Source: Sphingomonadales bacterium (GTDB taxonomy: Bacteria; Pseudomonadota; Alphaproteobacteria; Sphingomonadales; Sphingomonadaceae). Taken from it: 64,000 nt of DNA. The stretch is from the NCBI GenBank assembly GCA_027491235.1, contig JAIXWO010000026.1:1-64000 (forward strand). Direction: 5' to 3'. The notes beneath the pieces were generated by a model. That model had not been told where the DNA came from, made no database searches, and worked only from the letters and a program-made list of their open reading frames with translations. Within the stretch, counting starts at the first letter, position 1; each line of letters opens with the position of its first letter. The position numbers were made by a program, and so were the translations under genes. Shown here in pieces: positions 1-8,596 of this stretch.

Positions 1-2
1 AC

Positions 3-572
3 ACCGGCGAAGAGATGCGCTTCTACCCCGGCTCGCCGCATGTCCTCGCGCAGCTTCTCCGACCGCAGGACGTCTTGATCCTCAATGAAAAGCACCCCGA
101 GGACGCGAAGGCGCTGCGCCGCGCGATGCGCGGCACACAGGCTGCCGTGCATGAACGCGACGCGTACGAGCTATGGCTGGCGATGCTCCCAACCCGAACG
201 CCGCGCGGCGTGGTGGTGGTCGATCCGCCCTATGAGCAGACGGATGAACGCGCCCATATTTCAGCCACCCTCGCCGCTGCGCACCGCAAATGGGCGCATG
301 GCGTAACGGTCATATGGTATCCGCTGAAAGACCGCGTCCCGCATGAGCGGTGGAAGCGGCAGTTAAGCGGGCTCGGCATCCCGAAACTCCTGACGGTGGA
401 GCACTGGCTGTACGATGCCGATCAGCCCAGCATCTATAACGGCGCAGGCCTTTTTATCGTCAACCCGCCCTACGCCTTCACGCAATCGCTGCCTCCCCTG
501 CTGGAAGCGCTGCGGGCTGCGCTGGCGCCAGATGGTCATAGAGGCGAGATCACGACGGAATGGTTGGCCTAA
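3..572 (+). CDS. rlmJ: 23S rRNA (adenine2030-N6)-methyltransferase RlmJ, 3' part
   Basis: The 5' end lies outside the window; the open frame runs from base 3 and gives the last 189 residues or so of a family usually near 280. RlmJ is an S-adenosylmethionine-dependent enzyme that methylates A2030 of 23S rRNA. Visible family signatures are RFYPGSP, the catalytic motif DPPYE and a later WYPL, plus the NPP motif near the C-terminus. The N-terminal SAM-binding part is not visible. The sequence matches the E. coli YhiR/RlmJ layout as I know it. It stands alone, with a 140-base gap before the convergent DUF3237 gene. Confidence 0.9.
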   Translation, partial: TGEEMRFYPGSPHVLAQLLRPQDVLILNEKHPEDAKALRRAMRGTQAAVHERDAYELWLAMLPTRTPRGVVVVDPPYEQTDERAHISATLAAAHRKWAHGVTVIWYPLKDRVPHERWKRQLSGLGIPKLLTVEHWLYDADQPSIYNGAGLFIVNPPYAFTQSLPPLLEALRAALAPDGHRGEITTEWLA

Positions 573-712
573 GCTCTGCCCATCGGAACCAAGTTGCGGC
601 AATCTGACAGCATCTCCAGGCTTCGCCCCAGAGTGTGCCATTGATACAGCTGCACCTCAAAAATGCCTGTCCCAAGACGAAGAGAGAAGCCGTCCTCCGT
701 AGGGCCATCCAA

Positions 713-1207
713 TCAACTGAACATCGAATGTCCGATTTCATAGAATTCATAAACCGGGCCATTCAATGTCTGCTGCCCTGTGCCAACGCATATGCAGTCA
801 TTCAGCCATTCTAAACGATCACTGCCGCTTTCCAGCCGCGCGGTCACTGCCAACGCATATTCATGGGGCTGCAGCAATGCACCGCGGCCAAAACGCTCCA
901 TTGCTTCCGCTGGCGCAAGGAACCGCCCTTGATAGGTCATGTAGATCGGCTCACCTTCGTCGGTTTGAAGCACCAGCCGCACATCGATCATCATCACCCC
1001 GTCGGGCCGGTTCACCACCCAATCCGCTCCCGGTAAGACTGTGCCACGGAGACGGTCGCCATTGAACGTACCGCCCAGAACAGGAGCGATTCTCCTGCGG
1101 CCTGTTGGTGTTTTGCCGATGTTGGTCATGCCCGCGAAATCGACATTCAACTCAAGAGTGAAGAGGTGGCGATAGTCCAGCTTCGGCGGGGGCGGGTTTC
1201 CAATCAT
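713..1207 (-). CDS. DUF3237 family protein
   Basis: This is a 164-residue protein of the DUF3237 family, small beta-barrel-like proteins of unknown biochemical role. The family look comes from the LELNVDFAG segment near the N-terminus, the GGTFNGDRLRGTV motif, GADWVVNRPDG, and the Y-x-G-R-F segment. I prefer the ATG at 1207 over one 12 codons upstream, because homologues begin close to the conserved region. It is divergent from the Rieske oxygenase gene with only 50 bases between starts, so they may share a control region and act on related substrates. The latter is inference. Confidence 0.8.
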   Translation of the reverse strand: MIGNPPPPKLDYRHLFTLELNVDFAGMTNIGKTPTGRRRIAPVLGGTFNGDRLRGTVLPGADWVVNRPDGVMMIDVRLVLQTDEGEPIYMTYQGRFLAPAEAMERFGRGALLQPHEYALAVTARLESGSDRLEWLNDCICVGTGQQTLNGPVYEFYEIGHSMFS

Positions 1208-1257
1208 AGACAATGACCTATCAGCCGGTCCATGATGGCGCAAAAGGAGAGTTGTAG

Positions 1258-2619
1258 ATGGATATCATTGCACGGCGTCCGCGACCTTCTGTGCAGGACG
1301 TTTTGGCCGAGGACACTAATCCCGCGCCGGCGATCATGCGCGAAGAATCTCCTGCCGCTGGTCTCAGCGACGAGGATGTGTCGGCCGAACGCTATTTCGA
1401 TAAGTGTTGGCACGACCGCGAGGTAGAGCAGGTGTGGCGCAAGTGCTGGCAGATGGCTTGCCGTGTCGAGCACATTCCCAACGTTGGTGATCACGTGGTT
1501 TATGAGATCGTTCATGATTCCCTGATCGTCATACGCACCGCGCCGGACGAGATCCGGGCCTATGTGAATTCATGCCTCCATCGCGGCACTTTGCTGCGGA
1601 CCGAAGGCGGTTGCGTGAAGCAGTTGCGATGCCCCTTTCACGGCTGGACCTGGAAATTGGACGGCACCCTCTCTGTCCTGCCGGGACAATGGGATTTCCC
1701 GCATGTCGACAAGACAAAGATGAACCTCCCTGAAGCCAAGGTCGGGCTTTGGGGCGGTTTCGTCTTCGTCAACTTCGATCAGGAATGTGAACCCCTCGAA
1801 AGCTATCTGGAGAACCTCCCCGAACACTTCGCTGCATTCAACCTGGAAGATCGGTATGTTGCAGCGCATGTCGCAAAGATCATGCCGTGCAACTGGAAGT
1901 TGGCGATGGAGGCCTTTGTCGAGGCTTATCATGTGAGCATCGCCCACCCCCAGGTGATGAGCTATTATGGCGACAGCAACACGCAATATGATGTCTGGCC
2001 CGGCGTGCGGCATGTGAGCCGGATGCTCAGCGTCCAAGGCGTGCCATCCCCTTCCATGAAAGGCGTTTCTCCCGAACGAACAATCGAGGAGATGCGGCGC
2101 GACGTGCCGTTTTTCGCGGGCAAGCCAATCACTGTGGAAGAGGGTGAAACCGCTCGAAAAAAACTGGCCGAACGCGCGCGTGAGAAGATTTCACGCAGCA
2201 TTGGCCGCGATATGTCGGACCTGTCCGATACGGAGTCGCTCGACCTGATCGAATATATGTTGTTTCCGAATATGGTGCCGTGGGGCGGGCAGGCCTTGCC
2301 CATCACTTACCGCTTCCGCCCCAATGGCGATGACCCCGAGAGCTCGATTATGGAGATCATGTTCCTGTTTTCGAAGGCTGCCGATGGATCCCACCCGCCA
2401 CCAGCAACGATGACGCTTCTTGGCCCTCATCAGAATTGGAGTGATGCGCCGGAGCTCGGCTCTGCAGCGATGGTTGCTGATCAGGATACAGACAATCTGA
2501 TGCGTATTCAGAAAGGTCTACGAGCCTCAAAAAAGCCCGGTGTAACGCTTGCCCGCTACCAGGAGAGCCGCATCCGCCATTATCATGATACGCTTGATAC
2601 CTATATGGCCGAAAAATGA
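1258..2619 (+). CDS. Rieske [2Fe-2S] aromatic ring-hydroxylating oxygenase, alpha subunit
   Basis: This is a 453-residue oxygenase large subunit. Residues about 60-160 form the Rieske domain, with the C-x-H pair in SCLHRG and the C-x2-H pair in CPFHGW binding the [2Fe-2S] cluster. The C-terminal catalytic domain has the mononuclear iron motif EAYHVSIAHP (H-x4-H) around residue 223. Such enzymes insert O2 into aromatic rings or demethylate aryl ethers, using electrons from a separate reductase. No small subunit, ferredoxin or reductase gene is adjacent, so the partner must be elsewhere. An AAGGAGA ribosome site at 1241-1247 supports the start. Its stop overlaps the start of the next gene. The substrate cannot be told from sequence. 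Confidence 0.92.
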   Translation: MDIIARRPRPSVQDVLAEDTNPAPAIMREESPAAGLSDEDVSAERYFDKCWHDREVEQVWRKCWQMACRVEHIPNVGDHVVYEIVHDSLIVIRTAPDEIRAYVNSCLHRGTLLRTEGGCVKQLRCPFHGWTWKLDGTLSVLPGQWDFPHVDKTKMNLPEAKVGLWGGFVFVNFDQECEPLESYLENLPEHFAAFNLEDRYVAAHVAKIMPCNWKLAMEAFVEAYHVSIAHPQVMSYYGDSNTQYDVWPGVRHVSRMLSVQGVPSPSMKGVSPERTIEEMRRDVPFFAGKPITVEEGETARKKLAERAREKISRSIGRDMSDLSDTESLDLIEYMLFPNMVPWGGQALPITYRFRPNGDDPESSIMEIMFLFSKAADGSHPPPATMTLLGPHQNWSDAPELGSAAMVADQDTDNLMRIQKGLRASKKPGVTLARYQESRIRHYHDTLDTYMAEK

Positions 2620-3008
2620 GGCGAACTGCCACGCGCCTTCTCCTCGCCGGTTTTTATTTCATCGCAGGCATCCTGCACCTGATCGACCCTGAGCCCTTCC
2701 TGAAGATCATGCCGGCATGGGTGCCGGACGCACCACTTGTCATCGCTTTAACCGGTGTTGCGGAGATTGCCGGAGCAATGGGCCTTGCCCAGCCTTGGTG
2801 GCCCCGATTGCGCGTCGCTGCAGGCTGGTCACTTGCCGCTTATGCGCTGTGCGTGTGGCCCGCGAACGTCAACCACCTGCTCATGGATATGGCCCGCCCC
2901 GATCACGGTCTTGGATGGGCTTATCACGGCCCACGGATGCTCGCACAGCCTGTGCTGATCTGGGCCGCTTTGTGGTCAAGCCATGCGCTTGGCCGATTGA
3001 ACCGTTGA
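2616..3008 (+). CDS. DoxX-like small integral membrane protein
   Basis: This 130-residue protein has about four hydrophobic segments and the DoxX-like pattern: an FYFIAGILH segment after the first helix start, then a P-x-W-V-P loop, and a GVAEIAGA helix. Family members are membrane proteins of poorly defined function, some linked to thiosulfate or redox metabolism. The ATG overlaps the stop of the oxygenase gene by 4 bases (ATGA), so the two are almost certainly co-transcribed and translationally coupled. A role for it in the same pathway as the oxygenase is inference. Confidence 0.8.
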   Translation: MRRTATRLLLAGFYFIAGILHLIDPEPFLKIMPAWVPDAPLVIALTGVAEIAGAMGLAQPWWPRLRVAAGWSLAAYALCVWPANVNHLLMDMARPDHGLGWAYHGPRMLAQPVLIWAALWSSHALGRLNR

Positions 3009-3056
3009 CGTCACACGGCCCCTTTTTAAGCGCGCCTGGGAGTTGTGCGCGCCCGA

Positions 3057-3395
3057 TCAGCGCTTCTTCTTGGCTATTGTTGCCGTAAAATCCGGGTCCT
3101 TGTTCGCCACCCAATCAACAAATTTACGCACCGTCGGATTGGCGAGCAGCCCGTCTACGTCCATCCCATGGCGCTGCAGTTCGGAATTGGTGAAGTTAGT
3201 GATCAGCGTTTGCTGACAAATGGGGTGCATCGGAACAACATCACGCCCGCCGCGGCTCTTTGGCACCGGATGATGCCAGATGATGTTCTTTGCAGTTGGA
3301 CGCCCACATAGCCAGCAGAGCACCTCGGGCTCCGGAACGCCTTCTTCCCGATCAAGGTCGCCATAGGGATCGCGTTTGGAATGTTTACGGGCCAT
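3057..3395 (-). CDS. Small HNH-type zinc-finger nuclease-like protein
   Basis: This 112-residue protein starts MARKHSKRDPYG. It carries a CWLCGRP zinc knuckle, then WHHPVPKSRGGRD, which is the first half of an HNH/beta-beta-alpha-metal fold, and then HPICQQT, where a cysteine replaces the usual second zinc CxxC arrangement. Small single-domain HNH proteins like this are common in sphingomonads, and their biological target is unknown. An in-frame ATG 28 codons upstream exists, but the intervening residues look non-conserved, so the start at 3395 is preferred. It is convergent with the DoxX-like gene. Nuclease activity is inferred only from the motif. Confidence 0.75.
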   Translation of the reverse strand: MARKHSKRDPYGDLDREEGVPEPEVLCWLCGRPTAKNIIWHHPVPKSRGGRDVVPMHPICQQTLITNFTNSELQRHGMDVDGLLANPTVRKFVDWVANKDPDFTATIAKKKR

Positions 3396-3529
3396 TGGGT
3401 CTGCCTGACTTGTCTGAATTGACGATAGCCGCCTCATAACGCGCGCAGTTGGCATTGCTACCCAGGAGTGTCCCGGCAACGCCGTTCCCTAAGCCATCGG
3501 TCGATTCACTCTATCCCTTCAATTCGCTA

Positions 3530-3546
3530 TTGCGAATAGTTTGCAA
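3530..3546 (+). promoter_or_regulatory. Candidate Fur box upstream of the TonB receptor
   Basis: The 17-mer TTGCGAATAGTTTGCAA is a near-perfect palindrome (halves TTGCGAAT and GTTTGCAA around one base). A second overlapping inverted repeat, ATTCGC-tatt-GCGAAT, lies at 3522-3537. It sits 48 bases before a siderophore receptor start. Overlapping palindromes of this type fit alphaproteobacterial Fur operators. Iron control of the receptor is inference. Confidence 0.6.
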
Positions 3547-3593
3547 TATCGATATCGGCCACTGCGACGCCAGAGACTCGATCAGGGACGACC

Positions 3594-5675
3594 ATGAAAT
3601 ATCTTCTGCTCATCACGATAGCATTGGCCGGGGCGCCTCTGCCTGTTTTTGCAGCGGAAGCAGAGGAAATTGATGCCCCCACAATCATCGTGACAGGCTA
3701 TTCCGAAGGGTATGTCGCCACCAATTCTGTGACCGCCACCAAGACGGATACGCCGCTCATTGATGTGCCGCAGACGATTTCGGTGGTGACGCGCCAGCAG
3801 TTGGATGATCAGGCCCAGCACAGCATGGCGGATGTCCTGCGCTATGTGCCGGGCACGACTGTGGGGCAGGGCGAGGGCAACCGGGACCAGATTACCATTC
3901 GCGGCCAGAATTCCACCGCAGACTTCTTCGTAGATGGCGTGCGCGACGACGTTCAGTATTACCGCAACCTCTACAATATCGAACGCGTTGAGGTGCTGAA
4001 GGGCCCTTACGCCTTGATCTTCGGACGCGGCGGTGGCGGCGGGATTATCAACCGCGTACAAAAGGCGCCGAGTGCCGATAAGCTTTTCGCCTCGGTCAAT
4101 GGCAGCCTCAACACCTTCGGCAACTGGGATGTCGCGGCGGACATTAATGCACCACTGTCCGAGACCGCGGCGCTGCGCGTCAACGCCTTCTATGAAAATC
4201 TGGAGAACCACCGCGATGCCTTTGGCGGGGAGCGGTACGCCATCAATCCCTATATCGCGGCGGACCTTGGTGGCGGATGGCGGGCAGGCCTGTCCTATGA
4301 ATATGTGAAGGATGACCGCGTCACAGATCGCGGCATCCCGTCGCTCGCATGCGCGCAACCCTGCACGCCCGGCCCCTTGCCGGACCACCGTGATACATTC
4401 TTCGGGGTTCCCGGGCTCAACCATACTGGGTTGGAAGCGCATCTCCTAAAGGCGCGTCTGGATGGCGACCTTACCGACACGCTAAAATGGTCGACGACCT
4501 TGCTCTACGGTCACTATGACAAGCTCTACACCAACGTTTATGCCAATGGCCCGGCGACATCGCTCACCGGAACAGTGGCGCTTGCGGGCTATACCGACCC
4601 CACCAAACGGGAAAACCTGATCGCCCAGACCAATTTGGTTTGGGACATGGCAGTAGGCGGCGTTGAGAATAAGGTGCTGCTCGGTCTGGAATATGGTGAG
4701 CAACACTCCACCAACCAACGCAGCAATGCTGTGCTCTCGTCCTCGTCGCTCAATCTTGGCACGATCGCCTATCCGACAGCAACCTTCCCGACCGTGAACC
4801 GGGACAGCACGTCAAACGTGACGTTCTTTTCCGCCTATACGCAGAACCAGATCAGCATCGGCCAGCATGTCGATATTGTCGTCGGGTTGCGCTTTGACCG
4901 GTTTGATATTGCCGGCACGGACTTCGCCCCCAACCCCGACCGGCCATTTGCACGCGTGGATGAGAAAGTCAGCCCGCGCCTCGGCCTTATCTTGAAGCCG
5001 CAGGAAAATGTGTCGATCTACGGCAGCTACAGCCAATCCTTCCTGCCGCGTTCGGGGGACCAGTTCTTGGCCCTGTCAGCCGTGCAGGAAAATCTTGCGC
5101 CGGAAAAGTTCACCAATGTTGAGCTTGGCGCAAAGTGGGATGTCCGCCCCGGATTGTCGACAACATTGGCACTGTTTCAGTTGGACCGCACCAATGCGAC
5201 AACGCCCAATCCGGCCGACCCGTTGACCACCATCAACATTGGCGAGACACGCACCAAAGGCGTCGAGTTCGGCGTGACCGGCCGGATCGCCCGTCATTGG
5301 CAGATCAGCGGAGGCTACACCTTCCAGGACGCAAAGCTGCGGGGCAATGATTTTGTCCGCCTGTCGCAAGTGCCGAAACACCAGTTTGCCGTTTGGAACC
5401 GCGTTGACGTGACCTCACAAATCGGGGCTGGCGTGGGCGTCATCCGGCAGTCGGCCCAGTTTGCCGCAATTCGGACGACCGCGGCCACGACGCGTCTTCC
5501 AGGCTATACCCGCGTGGATGGAGCTTTGTTCTTCAATGTATCAGACCGCATCCAGGTTCAGCTCAACGTTGAGAACTTGTTCAACGCCACCTATTTTGCG
5601 GACGCGCATAACAACAATAACATCACCCCGGGCGCACCGCGTAATGCCCGGCTTTCCGCGCGGCTGAAATTTTAG
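3594..5675 (+). CDS. TonB-dependent siderophore receptor
   Basis: This 693-residue outer-membrane transporter has a cleavable signal peptide ending near PVFAA (residues 1-21), a TonB box-like TIIVTG right after it, a plug domain (about 45-155, with DVPQTISVV and VDGVRDD, then the RVEVLKGP and GRGGGGGIINR motifs) and a 22-strand barrel ending in aromatic-terminated LSARLKF. The plug motifs match the Fiu/FhuA-type siderophore receptor family, which imports ferric siderophores using TonB-ExbBD energy. A Fur-box-like palindrome lies upstream. No siderophore synthesis genes or ABC importer are next to it. The actual ligand is unknown. It is convergent with the FixL-like kinase, 21 bases apart. Confidence 0.92.
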   Translation: MKYLLLITIALAGAPLPVFAAEAEEIDAPTIIVTGYSEGYVATNSVTATKTDTPLIDVPQTISVVTRQQLDDQAQHSMADVLRYVPGTTVGQGEGNRDQITIRGQNSTADFFVDGVRDDVQYYRNLYNIERVEVLKGPYALIFGRGGGGGIINRVQKAPSADKLFASVNGSLNTFGNWDVAADINAPLSETAALRVNAFYENLENHRDAFGGERYAINPYIAADLGGGWRAGLSYEYVKDDRVTDRGIPSLACAQPCTPGPLPDHRDTFFGVPGLNHTGLEAHLLKARLDGDLTDTLKWSTTLLYGHYDKLYTNVYANGPATSLTGTVALAGYTDPTKRENLIAQTNLVWDMAVGGVENKVLLGLEYGEQHSTNQRSNAVLSSSSLNLGTIAYPTATFPTVNRDSTSNVTFFSAYTQNQISIGQHVDIVVGLRFDRFDIAGTDFAPNPDRPFARVDEKVSPRLGLILKPQENVSIYGSYSQSFLPRSGDQFLALSAVQENLAPEKFTNVELGAKWDVRPGLSTTLALFQLDRTNATTPNPADPLTTINIGETRTKGVEFGVTGRIARHWQISGGYTFQDAKLRGNDFVRLSQVPKHQFAVWNRVDVTSQIGAGVGVIRQSAQFAAIRTTAATTRLPGYTRVDGALFFNVSDRIQVQLNVENLFNATYFADAHNNNNITPGAPRNARLSARLKF

Positions 5676-5696
5676 GAGGGGAACGGCGTCGCCAGC

Positions 5697-7193
5697 TTAA
5701 GGCGTCGCCGGATCTGGCCCCCGAACGGTGAATCTGAAAATGGTGCCGCCATCGGGATTTGGTTCGGTCCAGATGTGCCCACCATGCGCTTCAACAATGC
5801 TGCGTGTGATCGACAGGCCCACGCCCATGCCTGTTTTCTTTGATGTGACGAAGGGTTGGAATAGCTGACTGGCCACGTCTGGCGTTAGCCCAGTGCCGTT
5901 GTCCGTGACAGAGCATAAGATCATTCCACTTTGCGTTGGCGCTGTTTCAATCAGGAGCCTTGGCGTTTGACGCTCTCCTGTCGCTTCGACTGCATTGCGG
6001 ATGAGGTTGATGAGAACTTGCTGTATCTGCACCTTGTCTACAATGGCGATCGGGCAGACGGGAGACAGCTTGGTTTTGAGCCGCACCTTTCGCGTGCGGG
6101 AGCCGACAAGAGCGATGGTTGTAGCTTCATCGACCAGCTCGGCCAGATTTTCCGGCCGCATTTCGGACTCGCCTCTCGACAGGAAGCTGCGCAGCTTTCG
6201 GATGGTTTCTCCGGCGCGAATGGCTTCTTTTCCAGCATTCTCGAGAACCTCGTCCAAAAGGGCCGGGTCACTGCCTTTTGCGGCCAGTTTCTTTGCTCCC
6301 GCGATGTAGTTGGCGATGGCTGATAATGGCTGGTTAATCTCATGGGCCAGCGCAGAAGCCAGCTGGCCGAGCGCTGACAGGCGGGAGACGTGAAAGAGTT
6401 CGTTCTGCAGCTCGTGCATTCGCGCTTCGGCCTTCTGTCGCTCCGTCAAATCGCGGATGAAACCGACGAAATGATGTTCGCCGGCAAATTCGAGCTCGCC
6501 GACGCTGACTTCGATGGGGAAAGTACTGCCGTCTTTGTGCAGGCCCGACAAAAGTCTGGGGCGTCCGAGAACGGACGACGCACGTGTGTCGATCTGGCGC
6601 TTGACGAAGTCCGGATGCTGCTCCCTATAGGGGGAAGGCATCAACATCGATATATTCTGGCCAACGACTTCTTCCACATCCCACCCAAATTGCTGCTGTG
6701 CGCCAGGGCTGAAACGGACAATGATGCCTTCATGGTCCACCATCACGAGGGAGTCTGGCACAGTATCAACAATTGCCCGTAGATCGGCCTCACGCCTTTG
6801 TATTTCCAAATTGACTTTGGCGGCGTTGATCAGGGCTTGACGGAACAAGTGGCCGCCGACGGACATCAGGATGCCCGTGCCAGCAAAGGCTATATTCTTC
6901 CAAATGAGCCGCGCTTCATAGCCAGAGATGGCATAATCGGTCGTCGCATCAACCATAACGGCCAGAGTGGTCAGGACGACCCCTGGAACAAGCCCACCAA
7001 GGCCGGCCGCCAATACGATAGCCGGCAAAAGGAAGACATTGGATTCATGGCGCCCGGACTCAAGATCAAAAATCAAGCCGATGCCGGCACCGAGGGCGAG
7101 CACCAGAACGGACAGTAGAATCGACTCGCCCGCCTTCCAAGGATTGGCAATGCCTCTTTCGGCCAGATTCTGAACACCTCTCAACAGCTTCAT
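5697..7193 (-). CDS. fixL: FixL-like heme-PAS sensor histidine kinase
   Basis: This 498-residue kinase begins with about four membrane helices (residues 24-120). A PAS domain follows (about 133-250), then HisKA with phospho-acceptor H284 in ALAHEINQP, then HATPase_c with DNGTGL and GMGVGLSI. The PAS domain aligns well with rhizobial FixL. H193 sits where the heme-ligating H200 of Bradyrhizobium FixL sits, and R199 and R213 match R206 and R220, while S207 replaces H214. These are the heme and oxygen-sensing residues, so it probably binds heme and senses O2 (inference). It lacks a neighbouring fixJ, and phyR lies just upstream in the same direction, separated by 228 bases. Confidence 0.85.
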   Translation of the reverse strand: MKLLRGVQNLAERGIANPWKAGESILLSVLVLALGAGIGLIFDLESGRHESNVFLLPAIVLAAGLGGLVPGVVLTTLAVMVDATTDYAISGYEARLIWKNIAFAGTGILMSVGGHLFRQALINAAKVNLEIQRREADLRAIVDTVPDSLVMVDHEGIIVRFSPGAQQQFGWDVEEVVGQNISMLMPSPYREQHPDFVKRQIDTRASSVLGRPRLLSGLHKDGSTFPIEVSVGELEFAGEHHFVGFIRDLTERQKAEARMHELQNELFHVSRLSALGQLASALAHEINQPLSAIANYIAGAKKLAAKGSDPALLDEVLENAGKEAIRAGETIRKLRSFLSRGESEMRPENLAELVDEATTIALVGSRTRKVRLKTKLSPVCPIAIVDKVQIQQVLINLIRNAVEATGERQTPRLLIETAPTQSGMILCSVTDNGTGLTPDVASQLFQPFVTSKKTGMGVGLSITRSIVEAHGGHIWTEPNPDGGTIFRFTVRGPDPATP

Positions 7194-7421
7194 GTTGTCT
7201 GCCCCGCCGGGCTGGATATAGCCGAATTGGTTATAACCTATTTTATTGTTTTAGGATTTGGCAACAGAAAGTTATCTGCGGTCAAAGGTTCTCAGACCGA
7301 GAGAAAAAAACGCAATTCGGAGGCCGGGAGCCGAGCCTAGGTGACGTGACGCGCGTCGGCACCAGAGATGTAAATGCCATTTTGAAATATATTAGCTCTG
7401 CCGCCAGTCAGCCTGACACGA

Positions 7422-8204
7422 TCAGGCCGCGGCATGATCGCGCGCCATGGCCCTAGACTCTCGGTGGAAGAGAAGAGCTTGCGCGATGGTGGCTGTCAGA
7501 ACCGCTGCGTCGAAAGGCTTGGTGATAAGGTAGGTCGGCTCCGGCCGCTCCCCAGTCAGCAACCGTTCTGGAAAGGCCGTCACGAAAATGACCGGCACGT
7601 CGATGCTTCCCAGAATATCCTTTACGGCATCGATTCCGCTCGATCCGTCGGCCAGACAGATGTCGGCCAGAACCAGCTCCGGTTTGCTCTCCCGCGCCAT
7701 CTTAACGGCTTCGTGATGGGTGCGCGATACGCCGATGACCTTGTGGCCGATCTCACGCAGAATCGATTTGATGTGGAGCGCGATGATCGCCTCATCTTCA
7801 ATGACCATCACGTCCGAGCACAGTTCATCGGCGAGATGCGTCCGTGCCTCTTCAACGTCATCACGCACCTCGTCGGCCGAGATGGCGAGAATACCGGCCG
7901 CTTCATTGACCGAGAAGCCCTCGACGGCGGTCAGCAGCAGCGCCTGGCGCGATCGGGGTGTAAGGTGAGCAATAGGCCCGGAGGACTTCAACGCAGAAAT
8001 CGTTTCCGACCGCCACAGATGGTGGAAGATGCGATAGAGTTCGAGTCGAGGCGGCCGCGTCACATCGAATTCACGGGGGGATACAAGGAGAGCCTCCAGC
8101 GTTTCCCGAACGGCCGCATCTCCCTGATCGGAAGCCCCGGTAACCGTGCGCGCGTAACGTCTCAGATATGGCAGCTCAGCTGCGACAGATCTCATGAATG
8201 GCAT
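7422..8204 (-). CDS. phyR: General stress response regulator PhyR
   Basis: This 260-residue protein has the unusual PhyR order: a sigma-like domain (about 1-125), then a receiver domain. The receiver has acidic residues in VIEDEA, phospho-acceptor D181 in LVLADICLADG, and K229 in TKPF. The segment VIFVTAFPERLLTGERP is the FATGUY-type region typical of PhyR receivers. When phosphorylated, PhyR's sigma-like domain binds the anti-sigma factor NepR and frees EcfG (family knowledge). It is divergent from nepR-ecfG, the standard arrangement. A sigma-EcfG-like promoter (GGAAC-N16-AGTT) reads into it from 8254. The start at 8204 gives full family length; a second ATG three codons in is possible. Confidence 0.95.
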   Translation of the reverse strand: MPFMRSVAAELPYLRRYARTVTGASDQGDAAVRETLEALLVSPREFDVTRPPRLELYRIFHHLWRSETISALKSSGPIAHLTPRSRQALLLTAVEGFSVNEAAGILAISADEVRDDVEEARTHLADELCSDVMVIEDEAIIALHIKSILREIGHKVIGVSRTHHEAVKMARESKPELVLADICLADGSSGIDAVKDILGSIDVPVIFVTAFPERLLTGERPEPTYLITKPFDAAVLTATIAQALLFHRESRAMARDHAAA

Positions 8205-8229
8205 ATGCCCTCCCGCTTCCTTCGATCCA

Positions 8230-8254
8230 AACTGCTCACTTTTGAAAATGTTCC
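8230..8254 (-). promoter_or_regulatory. Candidate sigma-EcfG promoter of phyR
   Basis: On the minus strand GGAAC (8254-8250), a 16-base spacer, and AGTT (8233-8230) match the sigma-EcfG consensus GGAAC-N16/17-CGTT with one mismatch in the -10 element. It is 26 bases from the phyR start and back-to-back with the nepR promoter. Confidence 0.6.
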
Positions 8255-8262
8255 ATCAGCTT

Positions 8263-8287
8263 GGAACATACGCGCCCGAGATCCGTT
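8263..8287 (+). promoter_or_regulatory. Sigma-EcfG promoter of nepR-ecfG
   Basis: GGAAC at 8263-8267, 16 bases, then CGTT at 8284-8287: an exact match to the consensus known for EcfG-type sigma factors. It lies upstream of nepR, so the sigma factor and its anti-sigma factor would be autoregulated, as is usual for this module. Confidence 0.8.
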
Positions 8288-8404
8288 TGTGCCTCCGACG
8301 AAGCAGGCAGATCCCGCGACCGGGGGTGCGTCAGCGTGACAAGTTTGATCAAGACGGACATCGTGAGCAAGACCGCATCCATGTATCTGCAGGAGTCCAT
8401 CTCG

Positions 8405-8596
8405 ATGCCGGAGGAGACCATGCCCGAAAGGGACCTAAAGTCAGTCAAGGAGGCGGTGATCGCTGTCGATGATCCTATTGGTAAGGCGTTGCGCCGACTC
8501 CACGATGAAGTGGTGGCTGAACCTATCCCCGAGGAATTCTTGCGTCTTTTGGGGGAAATCGAACGCAAGCTGAATGGAGCGGTGGCGTCGGAATGA
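8405..8596 (+). CDS. nepR: Anti-sigma factor NepR
   Basis: This 63-residue protein contains the NepR core PIGKALRRLHDEVV followed by IPEEFLRLL, two amphipathic helices that wrap EcfG or, after stress, phosphorylated PhyR. I chose the ATG at 8405 because CAGGAG lies 9 bases upstream and the length fits the family. Other in-frame ATGs at 8381 and 8420 are possible. Its stop overlaps the ecfG start (ATGA), so the anti-sigma factor and sigma factor are translationally coupled. Transcription likely begins at the sigma-EcfG promoter at 8263-8287. Confidence 0.9.
   Translation: MPEETMPERDLKSVKEAVIAVDDPIGKALRRLHDEVVAEPIPEEFLRLLGEIERKLNGAVASE

Noticed and set aside
8261-8404. N-terminal extension of NepR to 8261
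   Set aside because: The extension would include the sigma-EcfG promoter and gives a length unlike the family; the start at 8405 has a good ribosome site.
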